From: a bacterium
GTDB taxonomy: Bacteria > Arandabacterota > Arandabacteria > Arandabacterales > Arandabacteraceae
Assembly (NCBI GenBank): GCA_025774845.1
Contig: JALGZP010000005.1
Location: 1-60,941 of the forward strand
Direction of reading: 5' to 3'
Length of the DNA: 60,941 nucleotides
Shown piece after piece: positions 1 through 8,123 of the stretch (position 1 is its first letter; each line of letters starts with the position of its first letter). Position numbers and translations under genes: made by a program. Below the pieces are notes generated by a model, which was given only the letters and a program-made list of their open reading frames with translations, did not search any database and had not been told where the DNA came from.

Positions 1-443
1 TCACGACCGAAGAGATCGACGCTATTGTCCGCAAGCACTACCGGGAGGTGTCAGCAGAAATCGAGTGCCCGGAGTGCGGCAACTGCTGCAAGGTGTTCCG
101 CCCCATGCTCACCGCTGGGGACATCGATCGTCTTGCCGGGCGTCTCAAGATGCCGCGAGAGGATTTCATAGCGAAATACCTCAATGGCTACAGGAATGGT
201 GAAGAACACTACTACAAGCTCACGCCGTGTCCTTTCCTTGTCGACAACGCCTGTACCGTCTATTCGGACAGACCTGATGACTGTCGCTCATATCCAAGCC
301 TCCAGAGGGCAGGATTCATGTCCCGGCTGGATCTGGCATTCTCAAGCTGTTCGGTATGTCCCATCGTCTATAATGTATATGAACGCGTGAAGCAGGAAAT
401 CCGCGACAGCCAACCGGCGGCCTTGACTTCCCCGGATGAATGA
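1..443 (+). CDS. YkgJ-family cysteine-cluster protein (5' end outside window)
   Basis: The reading frame is open from the left edge (first whole codon at base 3) to the stop at 441-443, so the gene very probably begins upstream; a GTG at 48 is only an internal possibility. The protein has the YkgJ/CxxCxxCC signature (CPECGNCC) near the start of the visible part, then CPFL...CTVY and RPDDCRSYP, which form the zinc- or iron-chelating cysteine cluster of this family. The biochemical role of the family is not settled. It ends about 115 bases before the next gene, and a 10-bp inverted repeat lies just downstream. Confidence 0.8.
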   Translation, partial: TTEEIDAIVRKHYREVSAEIECPECGNCCKVFRPMLTAGDIDRLAGRLKMPREDFIAKYLNGYRNGEEHYYKLTPCPFLVDNACTVYSDRPDDCRSYPSLQRAGFMSRLDLAFSSCSVCPIVYNVYERVKQEIRDSQPAALTSPDE

Positions 444-450
444 CTGATCT

Positions 451-486
451 GGTGACAGTTCCGAATTAGTAAACTGTCACCGGATT
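451..486. repeat. Inverted repeat; left-border copy of dispersed repeat
   Basis: GGTGACAGTT (451-460) and AACTGTCACC (472-481) form a perfect 10-bp inverted repeat with an 11-base loop. The word TAAACTGTCACCGGATT (470-486) recurs exactly at 8097-8113, and GGTGACAGTT recurs at 7990-7999. The two locations bracket the ergothioneine-type cluster. It may be a REP-like or transposon-related repeat; no transposase is visible nearby. Confidence 0.8.
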
Positions 487-494
487 TCACGGAG

Positions 495-522
495 TTGCAT
501 AAATCACATGCAGCGTTATACT
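495..522 (+). promoter_or_regulatory. Weak candidate sigma-70 promoter of the ergothioneine cluster
   Basis: A good -10 box TATACT (517-522) is preceded at 16 bp by a poor -35 TTGCAT (495-500). It would give a leader of roughly 30 bases before the ATG at 560. It lies immediately after the border repeat. The -35 match is weak, so an activator-dependent promoter or a different start is possible. Confidence 0.3.
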
Positions 523-559
523 TGGGCCTAAACATAGTTGGCAGGTTTGAAGTATTGTT

Positions 560-1312
560 ATGCTATTACTAAACGACGTATCCAAGTCCTTCGATCAGCT
601 CGCCGCCGTCAGGTCTTTTAGCCTGACCGTTGACGTCGGGCGGACAACCGTCCTGCTCGGCCCCAGCGGATGCGGTAAATCGACCGTTCTCCGCCTGATC
701 ATAGGTCTCCTTCCAGCAGATCATGGGACGATCGCTTTCGACGGCGAGCGCGTAACACCCGAAGCCGTGTTGCTCATGCGCCGGAAGATGGGATATGTCA
801 TCCAGGAAGGCGGACTTTTCCCCCACCTGACGACCTACGAGAACCTAACGCTGATGGCCGCCTATCTCGGATGGGATACATCCAGGATCAAATCACGAGT
901 TTCCGAGCTGGTGGAACTCACCCAGTTCCCGGAAGACGCCCTGCCGCGCTATCCCGGACAGCTCTCGGGTGGTCAAAGACAGCGGGTAAGCCTCATGCGT
1001 GCGTTGATGCTCGATCCGAAACTTCTGCTGATGGATGAGCCCCTGGGGGCTCTCGATCCGCTGATCCGGGTCGATCTACAGGCAGAACTCAAGTCCATCT
1101 TCAACAAACTCAATAAGACTGTGATCATGGTCACCCATGATCTGGGCGAAGCGGCCTATCTGGGCGATACCATCGTATTGATGCGTGACGGTGAGATCGT
1201 ACAGCAGGGTGCGCTCGATGATCTTGTCAAGTCACCCGCCGATCCATTTGTGACGCGGTTCATAAGTGCGCAACGGAGCCCTCTTGACGGCATGACGGGA
1301 GAGCAGGTATGA
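560..1312 (+). CDS. ABC transporter ATPase, OpuCA/EgtV type
   Basis: This is the ATP-hydrolysing subunit of an osmoprotectant-type importer. Walker A GPSGCGKST is at residues 34-42, the Q-loop Q82, the signature LSGGQ at 135-139, Walker B LLLMDEP at 155-161, and the switch His in VTHDLGEA near 193. At 250 residues it lacks the C-terminal CBS domains of classical OpuCA/ProV proteins. The stop overlaps the start of the permease gene by four bases (ATGA), so the two are translationally coupled. The location directly before a fused binding protein-permease and an EgtD gene suggests the transporter handles ergothioneine, hercynine or a related betaine; that substrate is inference. Confidence 0.85.
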   Translation: MLLLNDVSKSFDQLAAVRSFSLTVDVGRTTVLLGPSGCGKSTVLRLIIGLLPADHGTIAFDGERVTPEAVLLMRRKMGYVIQEGGLFPHLTTYENLTLMAAYLGWDTSRIKSRVSELVELTQFPEDALPRYPGQLSGGQRQRVSLMRALMLDPKLLLMDEPLGALDPLIRVDLQAELKSIFNKLNKTVIMVTHDLGEAAYLGDTIVLMRDGEIVQQGALDDLVKSPADPFVTRFISAQRSPLDGMTGEQV

Positions 1313-2820
1313 CTGGTAAGCTCGCATGCTGGACGATCGTTCTCTCTCTCCTCCTGTGTCTCGTCCCTGCTCAGACACCGGGAGATGATCGCACGGACCG
1401 CCCTATCAGGGTGGGATCCAAGAAATTCACCGAGAACGTTATCCTCGGCGAAATCGTCACCCAGCTGGCAAGAAGCGAGGGGCTACCGGCCGAGCACCGG
1501 CGTGAACTGGGTGGCACACGTGTCCTCTGGAACGCGCTCGCCGGTGGCGGTATCGACATTTACCCCGACTATACGGGTACTATCCAGCGGGAGATTCTCA
1601 AACAGTACAACCTCGAAACCGAGCGCGAAATCGAGGCTAAACTCGCCGAATTCGGTATCAGGATCAGCCGGCCGCTGGGCTTCAACAACACCTATGCCAT
1701 AGGCATGAAAGAGACCCTTGCCGTCCGGCTGGATATCAGCAACATCTCCGATCTCAGGGACCATCCGGAACTCAAGTTCGGGTTCACCAATGAGTTCATG
1801 GATCGTGAGGACGGTTGGCAGGGGTTGCGTATGCATTATCAACTACCGCAGGACTTCGTACGCGGTCTCGATCACGATCTCGCCTACCGGGGTATCGACA
1901 GCGAGTCGATCCACGTCATTGATCTTTATTCAACCGACGCGGAGATCGAGTACTACAACCTGCGTGCTCTTGAGGATGACCGCGCCTACTTCCCCCAGTA
2001 TGACGCGGTGCTTCTCTATCGTGAAGATCTCGCCGGGCGCGCGCCCCAACTCATCGAGAAGCTGGAAGGACTCGCCGGCCGGATTCCTGAATCGAAGATG
2101 ATTGGAATGAATGCCCGGGCAAAACTCGAGGGGATTCACGAAAAGGAGATCGCAGCCGCTTTCATCGGGGAAACGTTTGGTGTCCAGACAGAGTACTCAC
2201 GAGAGGGTTTCTGGCAGCGGCTCGGAAAACACACTGTGGACCACCTGATCCTCGTGGCGATTTCGCTGTCGGCCGCGATTCTGATAGCGATCCCCCTGGG
2301 AATTATCGCAGTCAAATCGCCGCGTCTGGAAAAGGCAATCATGGGCGTTGTCGGCGTGATCCAGACGATACCATCGCTCGCACTTCTGGTCTTCATGATC
2401 CCGCTTCTGGGGATCGGCGGCCCTCCAGCTGTGACAGCTCTCTTTCTCTATAGTCTGCTGCCGATCGTCCGCAACACCTATACGGGTATTCGTGACATAC
2501 CGGTATCCGTCAATGAATCGGCCCGCGCCCTTGGGCTTTCGCCCGCCGCACGGCTGCGCTTGATCGAGCTTCCGATGGCATCCAGCACCATACTCGCGGG
2601 CATAAAGACCTCGGCCGTTATCAACATAGGTACGGCGACCCTCGGCGCCTTGATCGGAGCAGGCGGTTATGGCCAGCCCATCCTGACGGGTATTCGTCTT
2701 GATGACATCACTATGATTCTCCAGGGTGCGGTCCCGGCGGCGGTCCTTGCACTTGTCGTGCAGGGGTTGTTTGATTTCGCTGAACGTTTTATTGTTCCTA
2801 AAGGCTTACGCCTGAGCTGA
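1309..2820 (+). CDS. Fused substrate-binding protein and permease, OpuC/EgtU-like
   Basis: The 503-residue protein begins with a signal peptide (hydrophobic residues about 8-22), followed by a glycine-betaine/choline-type periplasmic binding domain (about 33-290, beginning RVGSKKFTENVILGE and including GGGIDIYPDYTGT). A permease domain of about five to six membrane helices follows (about 310-495), with the MetI-like coupling segment ARALGLSPAARLRLIELP. The order here is binding domain then permease; in EgtU, as I recall it, the permease comes first. It pairs with the upstream ATPase through a 4-base overlap. Betaine/thione uptake is a family inference; ergothioneine is suggested only by the neighbouring genes. 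Confidence 0.82.
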   Translation: MTGKLACWTIVLSLLLCLVPAQTPGDDRTDRPIRVGSKKFTENVILGEIVTQLARSEGLPAEHRRELGGTRVLWNALAGGGIDIYPDYTGTIQREILKQYNLETEREIEAKLAEFGIRISRPLGFNNTYAIGMKETLAVRLDISNISDLRDHPELKFGFTNEFMDREDGWQGLRMHYQLPQDFVRGLDHDLAYRGIDSESIHVIDLYSTDAEIEYYNLRALEDDRAYFPQYDAVLLYREDLAGRAPQLIEKLEGLAGRIPESKMIGMNARAKLEGIHEKEIAAAFIGETFGVQTEYSREGFWQRLGKHTVDHLILVAISLSAAILIAIPLGIIAVKSPRLEKAIMGVVGVIQTIPSLALLVFMIPLLGIGGPPAVTALFLYSLLPIVRNTYTGIRDIPVSVNESARALGLSPAARLRLIELPMASSTILAGIKTSAVINIGTATLGALIGAGGYGQPILTGIRLDDITMILQGAVPAAVLALVVQGLFDFAERFIVPKGLRLS

Positions 2821-2839
2821 CTGTGAATGGAGTTAAGGA

Positions 2840-3838
2840 ATGCAGCACTCCGCGCGAAAACTCTCAACGATAATCACCGGCGACAGCCAAGCGCTTACCG
2901 ATTCCTTCGCTGAAGATGTCGATAAAGGCCTGAGTGCATCCCCCAAGTACCTACCGTGTGTGTATTTCTACGACTATCACGGGTCACTGCTCTTCGAAGA
3001 GATCTGCCGGTTGCCCGAGTACTACCTGACACGGGCAGAAGCCGAGATTCTCCGGACGTTCGCCCACGAGATCATTTCGTACATGCACCCGGAGTCCTCC
3101 CTGGTGGAACTGGGGAGCGGAAGCTGTACCAAGACCCAGTACATAATCGATGAAATGCTCAAGGAACGTGACGGCATCATATACAGTCCCATAGATGTAT
3201 CCCGCGAAATGCTGAAGCAGAGTGCCAGGTCGCTCCTGGAGCGTTATGACAATCTGAAGATCATCTCGGTCGCAGCAGAATACGAGGAAGGCCTCTCACA
3301 CATAGACACGCATACGGACGAGCCCAAGTTCATCCTCTGGCTTGGCTCGAGCATCGGCAATTTCGAATTCAGCAAAGCGATGAATTTTCTTAAGGGCATC
3401 TTGAGATCACTGAGACCCGAGGACCTCATCCTGATCGGGTTCGATCTGGAGAAGGACAAGGGCATTCTCGAAGGAGCTTATAACGATTCACAGGGTGTGA
3501 CCGCGCGGTTCAACATGAATCTCCTCGCCAGGATCAACCGGGATCTCCGGGCTGAGTTCGACCTCGACCGCTTCAACCACCACGCTATATACAATGAAGC
3601 CGAACACCGGATTGAGATGTACCTGGTGAGCACGTGTAAGCAGGAAGTTCCTATCGCCGATCTCAACCGATCCTACAGCTTCGATAAGGATGAGAAAATC
3701 CACACGGAGAACTCACACAAGTATTCACCCGAAGCCATAGCCGCCCTGGCGACAGAGGTCGGATTGAGTACGGTAGGGCAATGGTCGGATTCGATGGAGT
3801 ACTTCAATTTGACGCTCTTTCGTAAGCGTCGTCGCTGA
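2840..3838 (+). CDS. egtD: L-histidine N-alpha-methyltransferase (EgtD family)
   Basis: The enzyme transfers three methyl groups from SAM to the alpha-amino group of histidine, giving hercynine (trimethylhistidine), the first step to ergothioneine. Length (332 residues) is typical. The SAM motif VELGSGSCTK is at 89-98, WLGSSIGNF at 168-175, GAYND at 212-216, and ENS at 290-292. N174, Y214, E290 and S292 correspond, as I recall, to substrate-binding residues of mycobacterial EgtD, which supports histidine as substrate. TTAAGGA precedes the ATG. The next gene starts five bases after the stop, so this is one operon with the sulfur-inserting enzyme. No oxygen-dependent EgtB/EgtC gene is present. 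Confidence 0.88.
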   Translation: MQHSARKLSTIITGDSQALTDSFAEDVDKGLSASPKYLPCVYFYDYHGSLLFEEICRLPEYYLTRAEAEILRTFAHEIISYMHPESSLVELGSGSCTKTQYIIDEMLKERDGIIYSPIDVSREMLKQSARSLLERYDNLKIISVAAEYEEGLSHIDTHTDEPKFILWLGSSIGNFEFSKAMNFLKGILRSLRPEDLILIGFDLEKDKGILEGAYNDSQGVTARFNMNLLARINRDLRAEFDLDRFNHHAIYNEAEHRIEMYLVSTCKQEVPIADLNRSYSFDKDEKIHTENSHKYSPEAIAALATEVGLSTVGQWSDSMEYFNLTLFRKRRR

Positions 3839-3843
3839 CTGCC

Positions 3844-6800
3844 ATGAGTAAGCAAACATCTGAGAAGCGGGGAGTCTGCGGCATATGCCCTGCCGGATGC
3901 TGGATCGTAGCGACCCTGGATGACCAGGGAAGGCTTCTTGAGATCCGCCCGGATGAGGGTACGCCAATGGGAATCATCTGCAGCCTGGGAGAGCATGCAC
4001 AGGATATCGTCTACTCGAAAGACCGGCTGCTATACCCGATGAAGCGAAGGGGAAAGAAAGGAACTTACGACTTTGAACGCATCTCCTGGGACGAGGCCTT
4101 CGAAACGATTGTCGATCGGCTGACAGCGATCAAGGACGAGTCCGGGGCCGAGGCCACTGCAATCTACACCGGTGTCGGCAGTTTTGAGGTGTCGATGTGT
4201 GATGTATATCAGCCTAAGGGCGTAGCTACTTCCTCGGCCAACAGCGTACTCTTTCCGTTTGGATCTCCAAATACGATGGGTGTCGGAGCGCTGTGCTATG
4301 TCGCATACGGCATGATCGCACCTCACGTCACTATGGGACGCATGTTCATGAACACGTTCTCCGATATCGAGAATTCCGAAATGATCGTAGTCTGGGGAAC
4401 CAATCCCGCAACCGACCTTCCGCCGATCGACATGAACCGGATTCTAGATGCGACGAGCCGCGGCGCCGAGGTCGTCGTGATAGATCCCCGGAGAACCGCC
4501 ACGGCAAGACTTACCGGTGCGCAGTGGATACCAGTTCGGCCGGGTACTGACGGCGCACTCGCCCTGGGTCTGATCCAGGTGCTCATCGAGGAAGAACTCT
4601 ACGATGAGGAATTCGTCCGGGACTACACCGTTGGCTTTGATGGCCTGGCCGGCTACGTGCAGCACTATAGGCCTGAAGTCGTGGAGCACATCACCGGGGT
4701 CCCCGCAGAGACCGTTGTCGGTCTCGCCAGGAGGTTGGCCGAAGCCAAAGGTGTATCACAGCTGATGTACACCGGTCTCGAATACGGAAATAGCGGTGTC
4801 CAGAACATAAGAGCGACCCTGGTGCTCTGGGCGCTTGCCGGACAGATGGATGTCCCCGGCGGGCTCTGCTTCACGATGGACAAGAATCGTTTCCCCATAA
4901 ACCGTGACGGCCTGATTGCAAACCCCGATAAGGGACCGAGACTCGGCAGGGACAGATTTCCGATCTACATCAGGTACCGGGATGAAGCCCATGCGATCGC
5001 ACTTCCCAAATCGGTTCTCGAGGCAGACCCTTATAAGATTCGATCGCTCATCATTCTCGGCAGCTCGATTATCACGTCCTGGCCGGAACCCGATATCTGG
5101 AGAAGGACCCTTGATGGCCTGGACTTCCTCGTAACCATCGACCGGCACTTGACTGCCGATGCCGCGTACGCCGATATCGTGCTTCCCGCTACGACCTATT
5201 TCGAAAACGTCTCTTACATGACCTATGGTTCCACGTTTCGCATACGCGAGAGGTTGATAGAACCCCTCGGTGAAGCGAGAAGCGATTTCTTCATAGTGGC
5301 GGAGTTGGCGAAGAGACTGGGGTACGGTCATCTCTATCCTCAGAACGAGGAAGAGTTACTCGGGTACGTTCTGAAGGGATCGGGGTTCACACTTGAGGAT
5401 GTAAGAGCTGCCGGCGGCACTGTATCTCTCGAAACCGGCATGATGCAGTACAAAAAGTGGAGAAAGGGTCTGCTGCGTCCCGACGGCAAACCCGGGTTCG
5501 ATACACCCTCGGGAAAATTCGAGATCGCCTCCTCGATTCTTGAGGAATTCGGCTACGAACCTCTTCCGAAGTACACGGAGCCCAGGGAAGGGCCGGTTTC
5601 CAAACCCGAATTGCTGAAGACCTATCCCCTGGTGTTCAACTCCGGCGGCCGTGTCCGAACCAGTTTTCACACCCAGCATATCGGTATCGAAGGACTCTCG
5701 AAGGAACGTCCGGAACCCACAGTGATGATCAATGCCGATGATGCGAGGGACCGGGGTATAAAAGACGGTGAGAGGGTGATAATAAGGAGTCCGAGGGGAT
5801 CTGTTCTTATGAGGGCTCTGGTCACGGAAGATATCGTCCGCGGCGCGATCGACGCTAATCACGCATGCGGCGGCCCGCTCGGGCCCGAGGCATGGCGTGG
5901 TCAGAATGTCAACGATCTCACCGACCTTGATAACTTCGATCCGATATCGGGGTTTCCGGTATACAAGTCTCTGCTGTGCGATGTCATGAAGAGCGATGAC
6001 GATTCGGCCCCCGTGATCATCGATTCCGGGGAGATCAAAGATGGTGTTACCCCGGTCAGTAACGAGTCGAGACCCGAGACCTTCGTCTATCTTGACCACA
6101 ATGCCACGACACCCGTAGCACCCGAGGTTAAAGAGTACACGCAGAAGCTGACAGGCGTTTTCGGTAACCCCTCAAGCATCCACAGCGAAGGCAGGCGTTC
6201 CGGGAGGTTGATCGAGGAGGCGCGCCGCAGAGTGGCTCAGCAGATAAACTGCACCGCCCGGCGTATCGTGTTCACCGGGTGTGGCTCCGAATCAAACAAT
6301 CTCGCCATAAAAGGCACCGCGTTTTCGCAGCGGGGTAAGAGGAATCACATCATCACCTCTTCCGTAGAACATCCTGCCGTACTCAATACATGCAGATGGC
6401 TGGAAGACTACGGCTTCGAAGTAACCTATCTCGAGGTAGACCGGACCGGTCGTGTCGATCCGGACACCCTGAAGGACGCTATAACCGATCAGACCTGCCT
6501 GGTTTCCATAATCCTCGCCCAAAACGAAACCGGTACCATCCAACCCATCAGAGAGATGGCACAGATCGCGAGAGACAGAGGGGTGCTCTTTCACACCGAT
6601 GCCGTCCAGGCGCTTGGCAAGATCGCTGTCGACGTGGAAGACCTCGGTGTGGACATGTTGACTCTCTCATCTCATAAGGTATACGGCCCCAAGGGAGTCG
6701 GTGCTCTCTATATAAGAAGAGGCGTCGAGCTCGAGGGCCTGATACATGGCGGCGGACATGAGGGTGGCCTCCGTGCCGGGACGCCGAACACCCTCGGGAT

Positions 6801-7233
6801 CGCAGGTTTTGGAAAGGCGGTGGAAATGGTCCCGCGGCTGCTCCGGCGAATGGACTTCGTTCAGCAACTGCGTGACCGGCTGGAAACGGGTATCCAAGCG
6901 TCCGTCCAAGGTTATGAGCTCAACGGACACAGAGACTTCCGCCTGCCCAATACGCTCAACGTAACGCTACCCGCTTTTCGGGGCGAATCGATCGTGCTCG
7001 AGATGGACAGACGAGGCGTGTGTTTATCATCCGGGTCAGCATGTCACTCCGACTCACCGGAACCATCGCACGCCCTGTTGGCCATGGGCCTCACAGAGGA
7101 ACAGGCGCACTGCGCACTGCGGTTCTCACTTGGATACGACAATAATGAGACTGAAATCGACCGGGCTATCGAGCTACTTCAAGAGATCATCAAGCATTCA
7201 AAGCACATGGTGCGATTTGTTGCCTGCAAGTAG
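3844..7233 (+). CDS. Metallopterin-dependent ergothioneine synthase-like fusion: molybdopterin oxidoreductase-fold module plus cysteine desulfurase
   Basis: Two enzymes are joined in one 1129-residue chain. Residues about 1-725 are a DMSO-reductase-superfamily module with a 4Fe-4S motif (C12, C15, C19, C46), a likely Mo/W-ligand cysteine C151 in GALCYVAYG, and the C-terminal pterin-binding domain (about 590-725). Residues about 745-1120 are a NifS/IscS-type cysteine desulfurase: LDHNATTPV start, PLP-contacting D919, PLP lysine K945 in SSHKVYGPKG, and catalytic C1067 in SSGSACHS. This matches the metallopterin-dependent ergothioneine synthase of Caldithrix abyssi, in which the desulfurase passes cysteine sulfur to trimethylhistidine bound at the metallopterin. 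The egtD gene directly upstream supports this. The frame is open throughout, so the fusion is genuine. Metal identity cannot be read from sequence. Confidence 0.85.
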   Translation: MSKQTSEKRGVCGICPAGCWIVATLDDQGRLLEIRPDEGTPMGIICSLGEHAQDIVYSKDRLLYPMKRRGKKGTYDFERISWDEAFETIVDRLTAIKDESGAEATAIYTGVGSFEVSMCDVYQPKGVATSSANSVLFPFGSPNTMGVGALCYVAYGMIAPHVTMGRMFMNTFSDIENSEMIVVWGTNPATDLPPIDMNRILDATSRGAEVVVIDPRRTATARLTGAQWIPVRPGTDGALALGLIQVLIEEELYDEEFVRDYTVGFDGLAGYVQHYRPEVVEHITGVPAETVVGLARRLAEAKGVSQLMYTGLEYGNSGVQNIRATLVLWALAGQMDVPGGLCFTMDKNRFPINRDGLIANPDKGPRLGRDRFPIYIRYRDEAHAIALPKSVLEADPYKIRSLIILGSSIITSWPEPDIWRRTLDGLDFLVTIDRHLTADAAYADIVLPATTYFENVSYMTYGSTFRIRERLIEPLGEARSDFFIVAELAKRLGYGHLYPQNEEELLGYVLKGSGFTLEDVRAAGGTVSLETGMMQYKKWRKGLLRPDGKPGFDTPSGKFEIASSILEEFGYEPLPKYTEPREGPVSKPELLKTYPLVFNSGGRVRTSFHTQHIGIEGLSKERPEPTVMINADDARDRGIKDGERVIIRSPRGSVLMRALVTEDIVRGAIDANHACGGPLGPEAWRGQNVNDLTDLDNFDPISGFPVYKSLLCDVMKSDDDSAPVIIDSGEIKDGVTPVSNESRPETFVYLDHNATTPVAPEVKEYTQKLTGVFGNPSSIHSEGRRSGRLIEEARRRVAQQINCTARRIVFTGCGSESNNLAIKGTAFSQRGKRNHIITSSVEHPAVLNTCRWLEDYGFEVTYLEVDRTGRVDPDTLKDAITDQTCLVSIILAQNETGTIQPIREMAQIARDRGVLFHTDAVQALGKIAVDVEDLGVDMLTLSSHKVYGPKGVGALYIRRGVELEGLIHGGGHEGGLRAGTPNTLGIAGFGKAVEMVPRLLRRMDFVQQLRDRLETGIQASVQGYELNGHRDFRLPNTLNVTLPAFRGESIVLEMDRRGVCLSSGSACHSDSPEPSHALLAMGLTEEQAHCALRFSLGYDNNETEIDRAIELLQEIIKHSKHMVRFVACK

Positions 7234-7263
7234 ATATCAGAGAACAAGAGAAAGGGGGCAGTG

Positions 7264-7983
7264 ATGCCTTCTCAAGAAAAGCGGGACTTCTCAGACCTCA
7301 GAGCATTGTTCCTCAACTGCACGCTCAAGCCAACGCCCCAGATGTCACACACCGAGGGACTGATAAAAGTCTCCATCGCGATCATGGAGAAGAATGGTGT
7401 TTCGACCGAGGTCTTGCGCCCGGTGGATTTCGCCGTCGCGCCCGGCGTGTATCCCGACATGACCGAACACGGCTTCGACAAGGATGACTGGCCGGCAATC
7501 TATGAAAAGGTGATCGCTGCGAATATCCTCGTGATCGGGGCACCCATCTGGCTCGGGGACAAGTCATCGATATGCTCAAAGGTCATCGAAAGGCTTTACT
7601 CTACTTCCGGAGACCTGAATGAAGAGGGTCAGTACGCCTACTACGGGCGCGCCGGGGGCTGCTTGATAACCGGTAACGAGGATGGTGTCAAACACTGCGC
7701 GATGAATATCCTCTATTCGCTGCAGCACCTGGGTTATGTGATCCCGCCGCAGGCCGATGCCGGTTGGATTGGAGAGGTCGGTCCCGGGCCGTCTTACCTG
7801 GATCCGGGTTCGGGTGGGCCGCAGAACGACTTCACGAACAGAAACACGACTTTTATGACCTGGAATCTTATGCATCTTGCAAGGATGGTCAAAGACGCAG
7901 GTGGGATACCTGCTCACGGCAACCAGCGGTCCAAATGGGATGCCGGATGCCGTTTCGATCATCCCAACCCGGAGTACAGATGA
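7264..7983 (+). CDS. Flavodoxin-fold NAD(P)H/FMN reductase-like protein
   Basis: A flavodoxin-like (FMN_red type) protein of about 239 residues. The N-terminal strand ALFLNCTLKP leads into the phosphate-binding loop, and ILVIGAPIWLGDKSS is the second flavin-contacting segment. ATG at 7264 is preferred over the adjacent GTG at 7261 because of AAAGGGGG upstream. It follows the fusion enzyme by 30 bases and is probably cotranscribed. It might keep the iron-sulfur/metallopterin centre in the right oxidation state, although the sulfur transfer itself is redox-neutral overall; that role is inference. The WNLMHLARMVKDAGG helix near the C-terminus is usual for this family. Confidence 0.75.
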   Translation: MPSQEKRDFSDLRALFLNCTLKPTPQMSHTEGLIKVSIAIMEKNGVSTEVLRPVDFAVAPGVYPDMTEHGFDKDDWPAIYEKVIAANILVIGAPIWLGDKSSICSKVIERLYSTSGDLNEEGQYAYYGRAGGCLITGNEDGVKHCAMNILYSLQHLGYVIPPQADAGWIGEVGPGPSYLDPGSGGPQNDFTNRNTTFMTWNLMHLARMVKDAGGIPAHGNQRSKWDAGCRFDHPNPEYR

Positions 7984-7989
7984 GAATTC

Positions 7990-8123
7990 GGTGACAGTTT
8001 AGTAATTATCCCACCCGGCCGGGACGTGCGGGGTCCTTGCGGAAGTACCGTCGTAATTTGTAAGCTGTCACCAGATCAGGGGGGTATCAGAATCAATAAA
8101 CTGTCACCGGATTATGGGGGGTA
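7990..8123. repeat. Right-border repeat copies, partly tandem
   Basis: GGTGACAGTTT (7990-8000) is followed by two direct units, CTGTCACCAGATCAGGGGGG (from 8065) and CTGTCACCGGATTATGGGGG (from 8101), with a 36-bp period. The second unit contains TAAACTGTCACCGGATT (8097-8113), identical to 470-486. The border therefore has the same two words as the left one, in the same order and orientation, with the interval expanded by about 90 bases. The 36-bp period keeps reading frame with the methyltransferase that runs through it. Confidence 0.8.
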
